DNA from: an uncultured Marivita sp. | Lineage (GTDB): Bacteria; Pseudomonadota; Alphaproteobacteria; Rhodobacterales; Rhodobacteraceae | Direction of reading: 5' to 3' | Length of the DNA: 64,000 nucleotides | NCBI RefSeq assembly: GCF_947488135.1 | Contig: NZ_CANKYW010000001.1 | Coordinates: 806,001 to 870,000 of the forward strand | In this document: positions 43,355 to 53,051 of the stretch, one piece after another | Layout of the letters: each line of letters begins with the position of its first letter | Numbering within the stretch: the stretch's first letter is position 1 | The notes under the pieces: model-generated | The model's input: the letters and a program-made list of their open reading frames with translations, nothing else | Databases searched by the model: none | Told to the model about the DNA's origin: nothing | Translations under genes and position numbers: made by a program

Positions 43355-43397
43355 CGCAGTGTCAGGTTGCGCCGCCGAAGCGACGCCTCCCGGTAGC

Positions 43398-45176
43398 TTA
43401 GTGGTCCTGAGCCGCGCCTGCACCCCGGGGGACGCGTACGCTTTCGACCAGCTCTTCGATTTCCTGCGGGATCGGCGATGTCATCTTCGACACGGTGAAG
43501 GCCACCGCGAAGTTGATGAGCGCGCCCACCGCGCCAAAGCTTGTCGACTGAACCGTGCCCAGAAGCGGGTTGGCATCGGTAAAGCTGTTGGTGTCGGGGA
43601 TGAAGAACCAGCCCTTGTGCAGGAAGATGTAGATCAGCGTCACGATCAGACCGGAAAGCATCCCGGCCACGGCACCCTTGTTGTTCACCTTCGTGAAGAT
43701 GCCCATCATCAGTGCCGGGAAGATCGACGCCGCCGCGAGACCAAAGGCCAAGGCCACGGTTTGCGCCGCAAAGCCCGGAGGGTTGAGACCCAGATAGGTC
43801 GCCACAGCGATTGCCACCGCCATCGCGATCCGCGCCGACAGAAGTTCGCCCTTCTCCGAGATGTTCGGGTTCAGCTGACCCTTGATCAGGTCGTGGCTCA
43901 CTGCCGAAGAGATCGCGAGCAGAAGGCCCGCCGCCGTGGACAGGGCCGCCGCAAGGCCGCCTGCCGCCACGAGACCGATCACCCAACCGGGAAGGTTGGC
44001 AATCTCGGGGTTGGCCAGAACCAGGATGTCGCGGTTGAAGTTGGTCAGCTCGTTGCCTTCCCAGCCATTCGCCGCCGCGCGTTCCTGCATCGCCGGGTTC
44101 GCATCGTTGTAGTACTGGATGCGGCCGTCGCCGTTCTTGTCTTCCCAGCCCAGAAGGCCGGTCTGCTGCCACGTCGCCATCCAGTCATATGCCGGATCGG
44201 TTTCGATCTGCTCGACCGATACGGCCTCGCCGCCCGTGCCGTTGGGCCAGAACTGTTCGGTGATGTTGAGACGCGCCATCGCACCAACAGCCGGAGCCGT
44301 GAGGTAGAGCAGCGCGATGAAGACCAGCGCCCAGCCAGCGGACCAACGGGCGTCAGCCACGCGCGGCACGGTGAAGAAGCGCATGATCACGTGCGGCAGA
44401 CCCGCCGTACCGATCATCAGCGACAGGGTGAAGAGCACCATGTTGAACGTGTCGCCGTGGTGGGCCGTGTACTCGTTAAAGCCAAGCTCGGCCACGATCT
44501 GGTCGAGCTTCGCCAGCAGCGGCTCACCGGATTCGACATTGCCGAAGAGACCCAGACCCGGGATCGGGTTGCCGGTCAGCTGGAGCGAGATGAAGACGGC
44601 CGGGATGGTGTAGGCCATGATCAGCACGACATATTGCGCCACCTGCGTGTAGGTCACGCCCTTCATGCCGCCGAACACCGCGTAGGCAAAGACCACACAG
44701 GCGCCGATCAGAAGACCTGCCGTGTTGCTGACTTCCAGGAAGCGGCCAAAGGCCACGCCCACGCCGGTCATCTGGCCGATGACGTAGGTGAGCGACGCCA
44801 CCAGAAGGCTGATCACTGCGACCATGCGGGCGGTCGGGCTGTAGAACCGGTCGCCAATGAACTCGGAGACGGTGTATTTGCCGAACTTGCGCAGGTAGGG
44901 CGCCAGCAGCAGCGCCAGCAGCACGTAGCCACCGGTCCAGCCCATCAGGTAGGTGGAGTTGTCATAGCCGGTAAAGGCAATGAGACCCGCCATCGAGATG
45001 AAGCTTGCCGCCGACATCCAGTCGGCAGCGGTCGCCATGCCGTTGGTGACGGGGTGGATGCCGCGACCGGCGGCGTAGAATTCCGACGTGGAGCCCGCGC
45101 GGGCCCAGATCGCGATGCCGATATAGAGCGCGAAAGACGCGCCCACGAACAGCAGGTTGATGGTAAACTGATCCAT
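43398..45176 (-). CDS. Sodium/solute symporter, acetate-permease type (VC_2705-like)
   Basis: A 592-residue SSS-family transporter with about thirteen helices. FYAAGRGIHPVTNGMATAADWMSAASFISMAG carries the sodium-site residues of the family, and VFGGMKGVTYTQVAQYVV and AAGGLAAALSTAAGLLLAISSAVSHD are further signatures. Compared with ActP it has a hydrophilic insertion (about residues 310-390) with DKNGDGRIQYYND, which resembles an EF-hand calcium loop. The partner DUF4212 gene ends five bases upstream. Beside acs and adk the likely substrate is acetate or another short-chain monocarboxylate. Confidence 0.92.
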   Translation of the reverse strand: MDQFTINLLFVGASFALYIGIAIWARAGSTSEFYAAGRGIHPVTNGMATAADWMSAASFISMAGLIAFTGYDNSTYLMGWTGGYVLLALLLAPYLRKFGKYTVSEFIGDRFYSPTARMVAVISLLVASLTYVIGQMTGVGVAFGRFLEVSNTAGLLIGACVVFAYAVFGGMKGVTYTQVAQYVVLIMAYTIPAVFISLQLTGNPIPGLGLFGNVESGEPLLAKLDQIVAELGFNEYTAHHGDTFNMVLFTLSLMIGTAGLPHVIMRFFTVPRVADARWSAGWALVFIALLYLTAPAVGAMARLNITEQFWPNGTGGEAVSVEQIETDPAYDWMATWQQTGLLGWEDKNGDGRIQYYNDANPAMQERAAANGWEGNELTNFNRDILVLANPEIANLPGWVIGLVAAGGLAAALSTAAGLLLAISSAVSHDLIKGQLNPNISEKGELLSARIAMAVAIAVATYLGLNPPGFAAQTVALAFGLAAASIFPALMMGIFTKVNNKGAVAGMLSGLIVTLIYIFLHKGWFFIPDTNSFTDANPLLGTVQSTSFGAVGALINFAVAFTVSKMTSPIPQEIEELVESVRVPRGAGAAQDH

Positions 45177-45181
45177 GGCGC

Positions 45182-45466
45182 TTATTCCTCCTCGACGCCG
45201 TATTCACGGTCGAGCTTGTTCATCCGCCAGGCGTAGAAGAAGATCAGCGCCAGAAAGACGAGGATCGACCCCTGTTGGGCGAACCAGAACCCGATATCGG
45301 TGCCACCGACCTCGATGCCGGACAGCATGGGGCGCAGCAGGATGCCGAACCCGAATGAACAGATCGCCCAGATCACCAGGCTGATCAGAATGATGCGCAC
45401 ATTGGCCGACCAGTAGCCCGCATCGGACTTCTGACCAGCCTGCGCTGTTTGTGTGTGGTCCGCCAT
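45182..45466 (-). CDS. DUF4212 small subunit of the sodium/solute symporter
   Basis: A 94-residue membrane protein with two helices (ANVRIILISLVIWAICSFGFGILL and FWFAQQGSILVFLALIFFYAWRMNKLDREYGVEEE), the DUF4212 pattern. These proteins are encoded just ahead of VC_2705-type symporters and act as their small subunit. ATG 45466 was chosen over the longer track ORF because a strong GGAGGA SD precedes it. The symporter begins five bases after its stop. Confidence 0.9.
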   Translation of the reverse strand: MADHTQTAQAGQKSDAGYWSANVRIILISLVIWAICSFGFGILLRPMLSGIEVGGTDIGFWFAQQGSILVFLALIFFYAWRMNKLDREYGVEEE

Positions 45467-45493
45467 GGCGGCTCCTCCTCTTCCTCCGTTGGA

Positions 45494-45515
45494 CGTGCCC
45501 CGGTCCGGGGGCACG
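45494..45515. repeat. Hairpin between adk and the DUF4212 gene
   Basis: CGTGCCCC (45494-45501) pairs perfectly with GGGGCACG (45508-45515) around a six-base loop. No T-run follows on the minus strand, so it may be an mRNA processing or stability element separating acs-adk from the symporter pair. Confidence 0.5.
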
Positions 45516-45557
45516 AATTCCGTGTGGCGCGGCACCAGGGCCGCGATAGGCCACCGC

Positions 45558-46253
45558 TCAGGCGGTGGCGCGTCGAACGATGCCGCCGAGCGTTTCGGCG
45601 ATCTCGTCAATGGCGCCCATCGCATCGACGCGGGCAAGCGCGCCCTGTGTGTCGTAGAATGCGATCAGCGGGGCTGTCTGGGCATGATATGCATCAAGCC
45701 GGGCTGCGACCGTTTCCGCGTTGTCATCCGCGCGGCGTTTGAAATCAGTGCCTTGGCACTTGTCGCATTGGCCTTTGGTCGTAGGCGCCTTGAACGTGTC
45801 GTGATAGCCTTCGCCGCAGGTGCCGCAAGTGAACCGGCCCGAAATCCGCTCCACCATCGCCGCATCGTCGACATCGAGGCTGATCGCCGCGTCGATCTTC
45901 TGGCCGGATTCGGCCAGCAGCGTATCGAGCGCCTCCGCCTGCACCGTGGTGCGCGGGAACCCGTCGAGGATCACGCCGCGCGCGCAATCGGGGTCGGCCA
46001 GCCGGTCGCGCAGGATCGCGATGACGATGTCGTCGCTGACCAGCTCACCGGCTTCCATGACCGCCTTGGCGGCATTGCCCGCATCGGTGCCTGCCGCCAC
46101 GGCGGCGCGCAGCAGGTCGCCGGTGCTCAGTTGGACAAGGCCGAACTGCTCTTCCAGCATCCGGGCCTGCGTGCCTTTGCCGGCCCCCGGGGGGCCAAGC
46201 AGGATCAGGACAGGGGCGGTGGTGGGTGTCGTGCTTCCGTCCATCGTCATCAC
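45558..46253 (-). CDS. adk: Adenylate kinase with Cys4 zinc lid, coupled to acs
   Basis: Adk converts AMP plus ATP to two ADP. The 231-residue product has the P-loop [25 protein letters not shown], the DGFPRT motif and a LID with four cysteines ([12 protein letters not shown] and CDKCQGTDF) for zinc. Its start overlaps the acs stop (ATGA), so the two are translated together. This makes biochemical sense because Acs releases AMP. The ribosomal-operon adk of Rhodobacterales would be a separate copy. Confidence 0.95.
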   Translation of the reverse strand: MMTMDGSTTPTTAPVLILLGPPGAGKGTQARMLEEQFGLVQLSTGDLLRAAVAAGTDAGNAAKAVMEAGELVSDDIVIAILRDRLADPDCARGVILDGFPRTTVQAEALDTLLAESGQKIDAAISLDVDDAAMVERISGRFTCGTCGEGYHDTFKAPTTKGQCDKCQGTDFKRRADDNAETVAARLDAYHAQTAPLIAFYDTQGALARVDAMGAIDEIAETLGGIVRRATA

Positions 46254-48223
46254 CCCTTGTTCATCCGGTTTTCGATGAGGTCATCGACGACGGAGGGGTC
46301 AGCGAGTGTGGATGTGTCGCCCAATGCGCCGTAGTCGTTTTCGGCGATCTTGCGCAGGATGCGGCGCATGATCTTGCCGGAGCGGGTTTTCGGCAGGCCA
46401 GGCGCCCATTGGATGAGGTCCGGCGACGCGATTGGGCCGATCTCGGTGCGGACCCAGGTGCGCAGCTCCTTGGTGAGCTCGTCGCTGGGCTCCACCCCGT
46501 TCATCAGGGTGACGTAGCAATAGATGCCCTGACCCTTGATGGCGTGCGGGTAGCCCACCACGGCGGCCTCGGCCACTTTGGCGTGCGCGACCAGCGCCGA
46601 TTCCACCTCGGCCGTGCCCATGCGGTGGCCCGACACATTGATCACATCGTCCACACGGCCGGTGATCCAGTAATCCCCGTCGGCGTCGCGCTTGCAGCCG
46701 TCGCCCGAGAAGTAATAGCCCTTGTAGTCCGAGAAATAGGTCTTCTCGAACCGCTCGTGATCGCCCCAGACGGTGCGCATCTGTCCCGGCCAGCTGTCCT
46801 TGAGCGCCAGCACGCCCTCGGTCGGGGAGCTGTGGATCTCCTCGCCCGATTGCGGGTCGAGCACCACGGGCTGCACCCCGAAGAACGGCTTCATCGCAGC
46901 CCCCGGTTTGGTGGCATGCGCGCCCGGCAGCGGGGTCAGCAGGTGCCCGCCGGTTTCCGTCTGCCACCATGTATCGACGATCGGGCAGCGGCCCCCGCCC
47001 ACCACGTCGTTGTACCAGTTCCACGCCTCGGGGTTGATCGGTTCGCCCACCGTGCCGAGGATTCGCAGGGAGCTTAGATCGCATTTCGTTACGAACTCGT
47101 TACCCTGGCCCATCAAGGCGCGGATGGCCGTCGGTGCGGTGTAGAACTGGTTAACGGAATGTTTCTCGCAGACCTGCCAGAAGCGCGACGCGTCCGGATA
47201 GGTCGGCACACCTTCAAACATCACGGTGGTCGCGCCATTGGCCAGCGGCCCGTAGACGATATAGCTGTGGCCGGTGACCCAGCCGACATCGGCGGTGCAC
47301 CAGTAAACGTCGCCTTCATGATAATCGAAGGTAATTTCGTGGGTCAGGGCGGCGTAAACCAAATATCCACCACTTGAGTGCACAACCCCCTTGGGCTGAC
47401 CGGTCGAGCCTGATGTGTAGAGGATGAAAAGGGGGTCTTCGGCATTCATTTCGGCAGGGGCGGAATAGTCATCCGCTTCCAGCGCCATCTCGTTGTAGTC
47501 GTAATCGCGGTCGGCGATCCAGGTGGTCTGGCCGCCGGTGCGCTTCACGACAAGGCATTTCACCGTGTCCTTGCAGTGCAGCAGGGCGGCATCGGCATTG
47601 GACTTGAGCGGCGTCTTGCGCCCGCCGCGCGGGGCTTCATCGGCGGTGATGACGACCTTGGCGTCGGACCCGTTGATGCGGGCGGACAGCGCGTCGGGCG
47701 AGAAGCCCGCGAAGACGATGGAGTGGATCGCCCCGATGCGGGCGCAGGCCAGCATGGCATAGGCGGCTTCGGGGATCATCGGCAGGTAGATCACCACGCG
47801 GTCGCCTTTGCGCACGCCCAGCGTTTCCAAGATATTGGCCATCTTGCAGACGCTGCGGTGCAGGTCGTTGTAGGTGATGTGCTTGGCCGGCTCGTTCGGA
47901 TCGTCCGGCTCGAAGATGATCGCGGTCTGGTCGCCGCGCGTCTCAAGGTGCCGGTCGACGCAGTTCGCCGCCACGTTCAGCGTGCCATCGGCGAACCAGT
48001 TGATCTTGACCCGTCCGAGGGTGAAATCGACATCCTTCACCTGCGTCGGCGCCTTCATCCAGTCCAGACGCTCCGCAGCCTCCGCCCAGAACCCCTCCGG
48101 ATCGGACACCGACCGCGCATACATCTCCTCGTAACGCGACGCATCGACATGGGCTTTCGCAACCAAATCCGCCGAAGGCGGGTACACAGCTGTGCCGTCA
48201 TTGGTGGTGGTTTGATCGTTCAT
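46250..48223 (-). CDS. acs: Acetyl-CoA synthetase (AMP-forming)
   Basis: Acs makes acetyl-CoA from acetate, ATP and CoA, releasing AMP and PPi. The 657-residue product has the N-terminal ACAS_N region, the ATP motif [38 protein letters not shown], the hinge [19 protein letters not shown] and the C-terminal [15 protein letters not shown], whose lysine is the regulatory acetylation site known in this family. A GAGGGGAGA SD precedes the ATG. The unusual AT-rich upstream space has several dyads. It heads the acetate module. Confidence 0.97.
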   Translation of the reverse strand: MNDQTTTNDGTAVYPPSADLVAKAHVDASRYEEMYARSVSDPEGFWAEAAERLDWMKAPTQVKDVDFTLGRVKINWFADGTLNVAANCVDRHLETRGDQTAIIFEPDDPNEPAKHITYNDLHRSVCKMANILETLGVRKGDRVVIYLPMIPEAAYAMLACARIGAIHSIVFAGFSPDALSARINGSDAKVVITADEAPRGGRKTPLKSNADAALLHCKDTVKCLVVKRTGGQTTWIADRDYDYNEMALEADDYSAPAEMNAEDPLFILYTSGSTGQPKGVVHSSGGYLVYAALTHEITFDYHEGDVYWCTADVGWVTGHSYIVYGPLANGATTVMFEGVPTYPDASRFWQVCEKHSVNQFYTAPTAIRALMGQGNEFVTKCDLSSLRILGTVGEPINPEAWNWYNDVVGGGRCPIVDTWWQTETGGHLLTPLPGAHATKPGAAMKPFFGVQPVVLDPQSGEEIHSSPTEGVLALKDSWPGQMRTVWGDHERFEKTYFSDYKGYYFSGDGCKRDADGDYWITGRVDDVINVSGHRMGTAEVESALVAHAKVAEAAVVGYPHAIKGQGIYCYVTLMNGVEPSDELTKELRTWVRTEIGPIASPDLIQWAPGLPKTRSGKIMRRILRKIAENDYGALGDTSTLADPSVVDDLIENRMNKG

Positions 48224-48693
48224 GGTGTTTGTCTCCCCTCACGCCACCCGATCCTCCTCGGGCGTTTCAGACTGCGATCACAGACGTGTTATCGCGACTT
48301 GGCGTGATCATACGCGAAGCTGAAAACAAATAAATAACTGAATAAAAAACAGTGAGTTAGTTGTAAATATTTTTCAAAGCGCAACGAAAATACGTAAATA
48401 AATTTACCCTACGTTACGTAACGTCCTCAAAAACAAGGCAAGTTCAAGGCACCGCTTTTGCCACCGTTTGCGGTAACCGCGGCAGGCGGACGCAGGTCAT
48501 GCGGCCCCGCTCCGGGTGTGACATATTGATCCGGTATGCCGTTGTATGCCGTTTTGGTGCCCGCAATTTGGGCGGCGCGCATGTTTTGACGCCAAAAACC
48601 GTGCACTGAGTCGTTAGCGCTCACGAGACCGGGCTTGGTTGCCCCACCGCACATGGCATAGACTGAACCGAACCCGAAGGAGCGCCCCTCGCC
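48224..48693. promoter_or_regulatory. 470-base divergent space between acs and ade with palindromes
   Basis: No gene is seen here. Bases 48320-48410 are AT-rich, in contrast to the rest of the window. GTAAAT-AA-ATTTAC (48394-48407) and ACGTTACGTAACGT (48411-48424) are perfect dyads, and TACGTAA occurs twice (48391 and 48416). They lie 170-200 bases upstream of acs. On the plus strand TTGGTT, an 18-base spacer and TAGACT (48636-48665) could be the ade promoter, with AAGGAG before its ATG. Confidence 0.55.
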
Positions 48694-50397
48694 ATGTCCC
48701 ACCAAAGCCCCCTGGACCGCCGGATCGCCGTAGGACGCGGTGATGCCCCCGCCGATCTCGTGTTGCGCGGGGCACAGGTGCTGGATCTCGTCACCGGCGA
48801 CCTGCTGACCGGTGACGTCGCCATCTGCGACGGGGTGATCGCGGGCACGTGCGGGACGTATGACGGGGCCGAGGTTCGGGACATGACGGGCCTGATCCTC
48901 GTGCCCGGCTTCATCGACACCCATCTGCATATCGAAAGTTCGCTGGTCACGCCGTTCGAATTCGACCGCTGCGTCGCGCCGCACGGGATCACCACCGCCA
49001 CCTGCGACCCGCACGAGATCGCCAACGTGATCGGCGCGGCGGGCATCCGGTACTTTCAGAAGGCAAGCGCGCACACGTTGATGGACATCCGCGTGCAATT
49101 GTCGTCCTGCGTGCCGTCGACGCACATGGAAACCGCCGGGGCCGAATTGCTGGCCGCCGATCTGGCCGCGCTGCGGGGGCACCCTTCGGGCATCGGGTTG
49201 GCGGAGTTCATGAACTATCCCGGTGTGATCCATCGCGATCCTCAGGTGATGGAGAAACTGCACCTCTTCGAGGGCGGCCATATCGACGGTCATTGTCCGC
49301 AGCTTCGGGGCATGGACCTCAACGCGTATGTCGCGGCGGGCATTTCCACGGAGCACGAGGCGACGACGGCGGAGGAGGCGCGCGAGAAGTTGCAGAAGGG
49401 AATGCGCGTACTGATCCGGGAAGGGTCGGTGTCGAAAGACCTGCACGCGCTGCAACCGCTGCTGACGGAACGCACGTCGCCGTATATGTGCTTGTGCACC
49501 GATGACCGAAACCCGCTCGATATCGCCGAGGAGGGGCATCTGGATCACATGATCCGCACGCTGATTTCGCTTGGCACACCGCCACTGGCCGCCTATCGCG
49601 CGGCGTCGCTGTCGGGGGCCGAGGCGTTCGGGCTGAAGGATCGGGGCCTCATCGCGCCGGGCAAGCGCGCCGATATCGTGGCGGTCGGATCGCTGGAGGC
49701 GTGTGACGTGCGCGCCGTGTTCTGCGCAGGGGTAGAAGCGACCGCAGAGAATTTTACCAAGCGATCAAAAATCGCGCCCGTGGGCAGAGGTTCGGTGCAC
49801 GCGCCACATCTCACGCCCGAGGATTTCCGCGCCAAAGCCAACCGGGCCGAGACGGATGTGATCGGCATTGTCGAGGGCAAGATCATCACCGAACACCTGC
49901 ACGAAGAGATCCCGGTCGAGGATGGCGACAAGCGCCCCGATCCCGCGCGCGATCTGGTCCGTATCGCGGTGGTCGAACGACATGGGCTGAACGGCAACAT
50001 CGCGACGGGCTTCGTGCGCGGCTTCGGGTTGCAGCGGGGGGCCATCGCCTCGACCGTGTGCCACGACCACCACAACATCGCCTGCGTGGGGGTCGATTAC
50101 GCCGACATGGCGCTGGCCGCGAACCGGCTGTCCGAGATCGAGGGCGGCTTCGTCGTGGCCGCCGGGGGCAAAGTGCTGGCGGAATTGGCGCTGCCGGTGG
50201 CCGGGCTGATGAGCCTTGAGCCGTTCGAGGAGGTGCATGACCGGTTGGTCGATCTACGCGCGGCCGCAAAGGGGCTGGGGGTGACGCTGAATGAGCCGTT
50301 CCTGCAACTGGCGTTTCTCGCCTTGCCGGTCATCCCGGCGCTCAAGATCACGGATCGGGGCATGGTCGATGTGACCAAGTTCGAGATCATTCCTTGA
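48694..50397 (+). CDS. ade: Adenine deaminase
   Basis: This amidohydrolase turns adenine into hypoxanthine and ammonia for purine salvage or nitrogen supply. The 567-residue product has the family length and motifs: [17 protein letters not shown] (metal His pair), [29 protein letters not shown], and a C-terminal domain with [25 protein letters not shown]. The AAGGAG SD is 11 bases before ATG. It is divergent from acs and ends in a compound palindrome before the convergent lysR. Confidence 0.94.
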   Translation: MSHQSPLDRRIAVGRGDAPADLVLRGAQVLDLVTGDLLTGDVAICDGVIAGTCGTYDGAEVRDMTGLILVPGFIDTHLHIESSLVTPFEFDRCVAPHGITTATCDPHEIANVIGAAGIRYFQKASAHTLMDIRVQLSSCVPSTHMETAGAELLAADLAALRGHPSGIGLAEFMNYPGVIHRDPQVMEKLHLFEGGHIDGHCPQLRGMDLNAYVAAGISTEHEATTAEEAREKLQKGMRVLIREGSVSKDLHALQPLLTERTSPYMCLCTDDRNPLDIAEEGHLDHMIRTLISLGTPPLAAYRAASLSGAEAFGLKDRGLIAPGKRADIVAVGSLEACDVRAVFCAGVEATAENFTKRSKIAPVGRGSVHAPHLTPEDFRAKANRAETDVIGIVEGKIITEHLHEEIPVEDGDKRPDPARDLVRIAVVERHGLNGNIATGFVRGFGLQRGAIASTVCHDHHNIACVGVDYADMALAANRLSEIEGGFVVAAGGKVLAELALPVAGLMSLEPFEEVHDRLVDLRAAAKGLGVTLNEPFLQLAFLALPVIPALKITDRGMVDVTKFEIIP

Positions 50398-50400
50398 GTT

Positions 50401-50494
50401 ACAGGATCGGCCCGAGACGCTTGCGTTTCGGGCATGTGCCCGCCCGCCCCAAGGCGGGCGCATTCGCGCCCACCCGGTCGGGCGCATGCCCTGT
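50401..50494. repeat. Compound GC-rich palindrome between ade and lysR
   Basis: Three stems are visible: CCCGAGACGC/GCGTTTCGGG (50411-50432), CGCCCGCC-CCAA-GGCGGGCG (50441-50460), and an outer pair GGGCATGTGCCCG/CGGGCGCATGCCC (50430-50442 and 50479-50491, one mismatch). It begins three bases after the ade stop and likely ends transcription for both convergent genes, although no T-run is present. Confidence 0.6.
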
Positions 50495-50516
50495 GTTGGC
50501 GCGCAGTTGAAGGTGA

Positions 50517-51392
50517 CTACCTCCCAGCCGCCTCAAGCAACTCCTTGACCAGCGGGTTCGGATAGCGGCGGTCGAGCGTGACCGCGTAGAACAACTCGTG
50601 CAGGTCCAGCATCGCCGCCTGTACCAGCTCGCCGCGCGCCAGTTCGTCCTGCACCACGATGGGCGGCACCACGGCAAGCCCGGTTCCGCGCAGGGCCAGA
50701 AGGCGGATCATCGCCATGTCATCGACCTCGGCGGCGATGATCGGTTTGGCCTGAACGCGCGACAGCAGCGTGTCGAAGGCGTTGCGGATCTGGGTGTCGC
50801 GGGTGGGCAGGATCAGGGGTTGTTCCGCCACCAGCGCCTCGAACGGGCGGTTGCCCTGTACGCGGTCCGGGGTCCCGAACAAGCCCACGGTCTGGTCCGC
50901 GAGCTTTTGCGTCAGGTACGGGCTGATCGCGTCGCGCGCGGGGGGCGTGTTGGTCAGCACCACGTCGAGATTGAGCGCATCGAGCGCGGCATAAAGTTCC
51001 GCCGCGCTGCCCGAGCGCAGGATCACCTCGACATCCGGGCGGCCCAGTACCGGCTCAAGGAAGGTGATCTGAAAGTTGCGCGACAGGGTGGAGAGCGCGC
51101 CGACGCGGAGCGCGCGGGCCGGGCGGGCGGTTTCGCGCAGCGTGTCGAGCAGTTCTTCCCCGGCGGCAAAGATCGTGTCGGCATGATCCAGCGCGATGCG
51201 CCCCGCCTCGGTCAGATGCAGCGCGCGGCCCCGCCGTTCGAACAGGGCCTGGCCGATCCGTTCTTCCAACTGCTTGATCTGAGACGACAAAGCCGATTGC
51301 GACAGGTTCAGCCGCTCGGCCGCGCGGGTCAGGTTTCCGTCATGCGCGACGGCCCAGAAATATCGCAGGTGGTGATAATTCAAGTCCGACAT
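50517..51392 (-). CDS. LysR-family regulator of the dab locus
   Basis: A 291-residue LysR protein with MSDLNYHHLRYFWAVAHDGNLTRAAERLNLSQSALSSQIKQLEERIGQALFERRGRALHLTEAG as the DNA-binding domain; this start is typical of the NhaR-like branch. The effector domain follows. It is divergent from dabB across 105 bases with a dyad over its own start codon, so it very probably controls dabBA, perhaps in response to carbon supply. LysR genes accompany dabBA in other bacteria. Confidence 0.92.
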   Translation of the reverse strand: MSDLNYHHLRYFWAVAHDGNLTRAAERLNLSQSALSSQIKQLEERIGQALFERRGRALHLTEAGRIALDHADTIFAAGEELLDTLRETARPARALRVGALSTLSRNFQITFLEPVLGRPDVEVILRSGSAAELYAALDALNLDVVLTNTPPARDAISPYLTQKLADQTVGLFGTPDRVQGNRPFEALVAEQPLILPTRDTQIRNAFDTLLSRVQAKPIIAAEVDDMAMIRLLALRGTGLAVVPPIVVQDELARGELVQAAMLDLHELFYAVTLDRRYPNPLVKELLEAAGR

Positions 51393-51413
51393 TCGTTCTG
51401 TTTAATCGAACGA
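51392..51413. promoter_or_regulatory. Dyad at the LysR start, candidate dab operator
   Basis: TCGTTC-N9-GAACGA (51393-51413) is perfect; in another register TTCG-N11-CGAA (51392-51410) is also perfect. It overlaps the first codon of lysR and lies about 85-105 bases upstream of dabB, fitting an LTTR site that limits lysR and activates dabBA. Confidence 0.5.
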
Positions 51414-51497
51414 TTATGCTCAAACAATGTATTTTTATTCACCAAAGCTGCGCGCTAGGTCCCCACGCAAGATCACCACCTGTTTGGAGACCGCATC

Positions 51498-53051
51498 ATG
51501 ATCACGAGTTTGCCGCTTCTGGCCCCGGCCATTTTTGCCCTCATCGGCCTCGTCTACATGCGTGGCGACATGGCGCGCGGATCGGGGCTGCTGCGTCTAG
51601 GCGAATATGCCGGGCTTGCGGCGATGGTCGTGTCGCTGGGGGCGCTGGGGCTTTTGATCCGTGACGGATCGGCCACCAGCCCGCTGATCGGTGCCGCCGA
51701 GATGGGGTTCGCCGCGCGCATCGACGCGGTGAGTGTGACGATGCTGATGCTCGTCAGCTTTATCGGCTGGGTCGTGATGCGCTTTGCGGTCACCTACACC
51801 GACGGCGAAGCCAACCAGACGCGGTTTCTGGGCTGGCTGAGCCTTGGCCTCGCGTCGGTTCTCCTGCTGGTGACCGCGGGCAACCTAATCCAGTTGATCC
51901 TCGGCTGGGGCGCGGTGGGGCTGTGCGTCAACCGGCTCTTGCTGACTTACCCGGAACGGGCGGCGGCGCAGCGGGCGGCGCGGAAGAAAGCGCTGTGCTC
52001 GGCGGCCTCGGATGCAGGGCTGATCCTTGGCGCCTTCGCGCTGGCCGTAGCGTATGGCACCGCAGATATCGCGACGATCATCGAAGCGGCACGTGCGGGC
52101 GAAGGCGGCGGGGCAGCGCTGTTCGCGGCTGGCCTGCTGGCGATTTCGGCGCTGTTCAAATCGGCGCAGGTGCCGACGCATGGCTGGCTGACCGAGGTGA
52201 TGGAGGCACCGACGCCGGTATCGGCCCTGCTGCACGCAGGTGTGGTGAACGCGGGGGGTTTCCTTCTCATTCGCTTCGCGGACGTGTTGTTGCTGGCCCC
52301 CGGTGTGTTGTCGGTGCTGGTGATGGTCGGCGGGTTTTCGGCCATCTTCGGCGGGTTGGTGATGCTCACGCAGCCGTCGGTCAAGACGTCGCTCGCGTGG
52401 TCCACCGTGGCGCAGATGGGGTTCATGATCCTGCAATGCGGGCTTGCGTTGTTCCCGCTGGCGCTGCTGCACATCGTGGCGCATTCGCTTTACAAGGCGC
52501 ACGCGTTCCTTGCCTCTGGTGGTGCCGTGGCACAAGTGGCGTCGATCCGGCGGCCCGGCCCGGTGGCGATCCCGAACGGCAAGGCGGTGCTCAAGGCCTT
52601 CGCGCTTGCACTGGCGATCTACGGAACCATCGGGCTGTTGCTGGGCATCGACGGGAAGTCGGCTCAGGCCATCGCGCTGGGTGCGGTGCTGGTGATGGGG
52701 GTGGCCTATCTCTTGGCGCAAGGTCTGGCGGATCACGCGCCAGAGGTTCTGACCCGGCGCATGGCGGTCTATTCGGTGGCCACCACGCTGAGCTATTTCG
52801 CGCTGCAATCCATCGCCATTTGGCTGACCACCGGTGCCTTACCCGCGACCCCGGCCCCCGGACCGCTGCAATGGGCGCTCATGGTGCTGACCATCCTCAG
52901 CTTCGGCACCGTGGCGCTGGCACAGGCGACCTTCCCCAACTGGGCGACCCATCCGGCGGCCCAGGGCCTTCGGGTGCATCTTTCGAACGGCTTTTACCTC
53001 AACGCGGTGTTTGACCGGCTGACAGGCGGCTGGGCCGCGCGGTCGCGGTGA
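51498..53051 (+). CDS. dabB: DabB, cation-coupling membrane subunit of inorganic carbon uptake
   Basis: A 517-residue NuoL/MrpA-like membrane protein with about thirteen helices. Key residues of the proton-conducting family are kept: the lysine region in LFKSAQVPTHGWLTEVMEAPTPVSALLHAGVVNAGGFLL, TQPSVKTSLAWSTVAQMG and HIVAHSLYKAHAFLASG. Next to DabA (formerly DUF2309) this identifies the DAB system, which takes up CO2 or bicarbonate using the cation gradient. GGAG lies 11 bases before the ATG. Its stop overlaps dabA (ATGA). It is shorter than true NuoL and no other Nuo genes are near. Confidence 0.92.
   Translation: MITSLPLLAPAIFALIGLVYMRGDMARGSGLLRLGEYAGLAAMVVSLGALGLLIRDGSATSPLIGAAEMGFAARIDAVSVTMLMLVSFIGWVVMRFAVTYTDGEANQTRFLGWLSLGLASVLLLVTAGNLIQLILGWGAVGLCVNRLLLTYPERAAAQRAARKKALCSAASDAGLILGAFALAVAYGTADIATIIEAARAGEGGGAALFAAGLLAISALFKSAQVPTHGWLTEVMEAPTPVSALLHAGVVNAGGFLLIRFADVLLLAPGVLSVLVMVGGFSAIFGGLVMLTQPSVKTSLAWSTVAQMGFMILQCGLALFPLALLHIVAHSLYKAHAFLASGGAVAQVASIRRPGPVAIPNGKAVLKAFALALAIYGTIGLLLGIDGKSAQAIALGAVLVMGVAYLLAQGLADHAPEVLTRRMAVYSVATTLSYFALQSIAIWLTTGALPATPAPGPLQWALMVLTILSFGTVALAQATFPNWATHPAAQGLRVHLSNGFYLNAVFDRLTGGWAARSR

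Noticed and set aside
42393-45236. 947-residue plus-strand ORF
   Set aside because: It runs antisense through the DUF294, symporter and DUF4212 genes, which are all well supported; composition is low-complexity His/Arg/Asp/Gln.
48427-49548. 373-residue minus-strand ORF
   Set aside because: Antisense to adenine deaminase; no motif of its own.
51498-53051. NADH-quinone oxidoreductase subunit L (nuoL)
   Set aside because: It has the fold, but no other nuo genes are near, it is shorter, and it is coupled to a DUF2309/DabA gene with an intact zinc site, so DabB is the better call.
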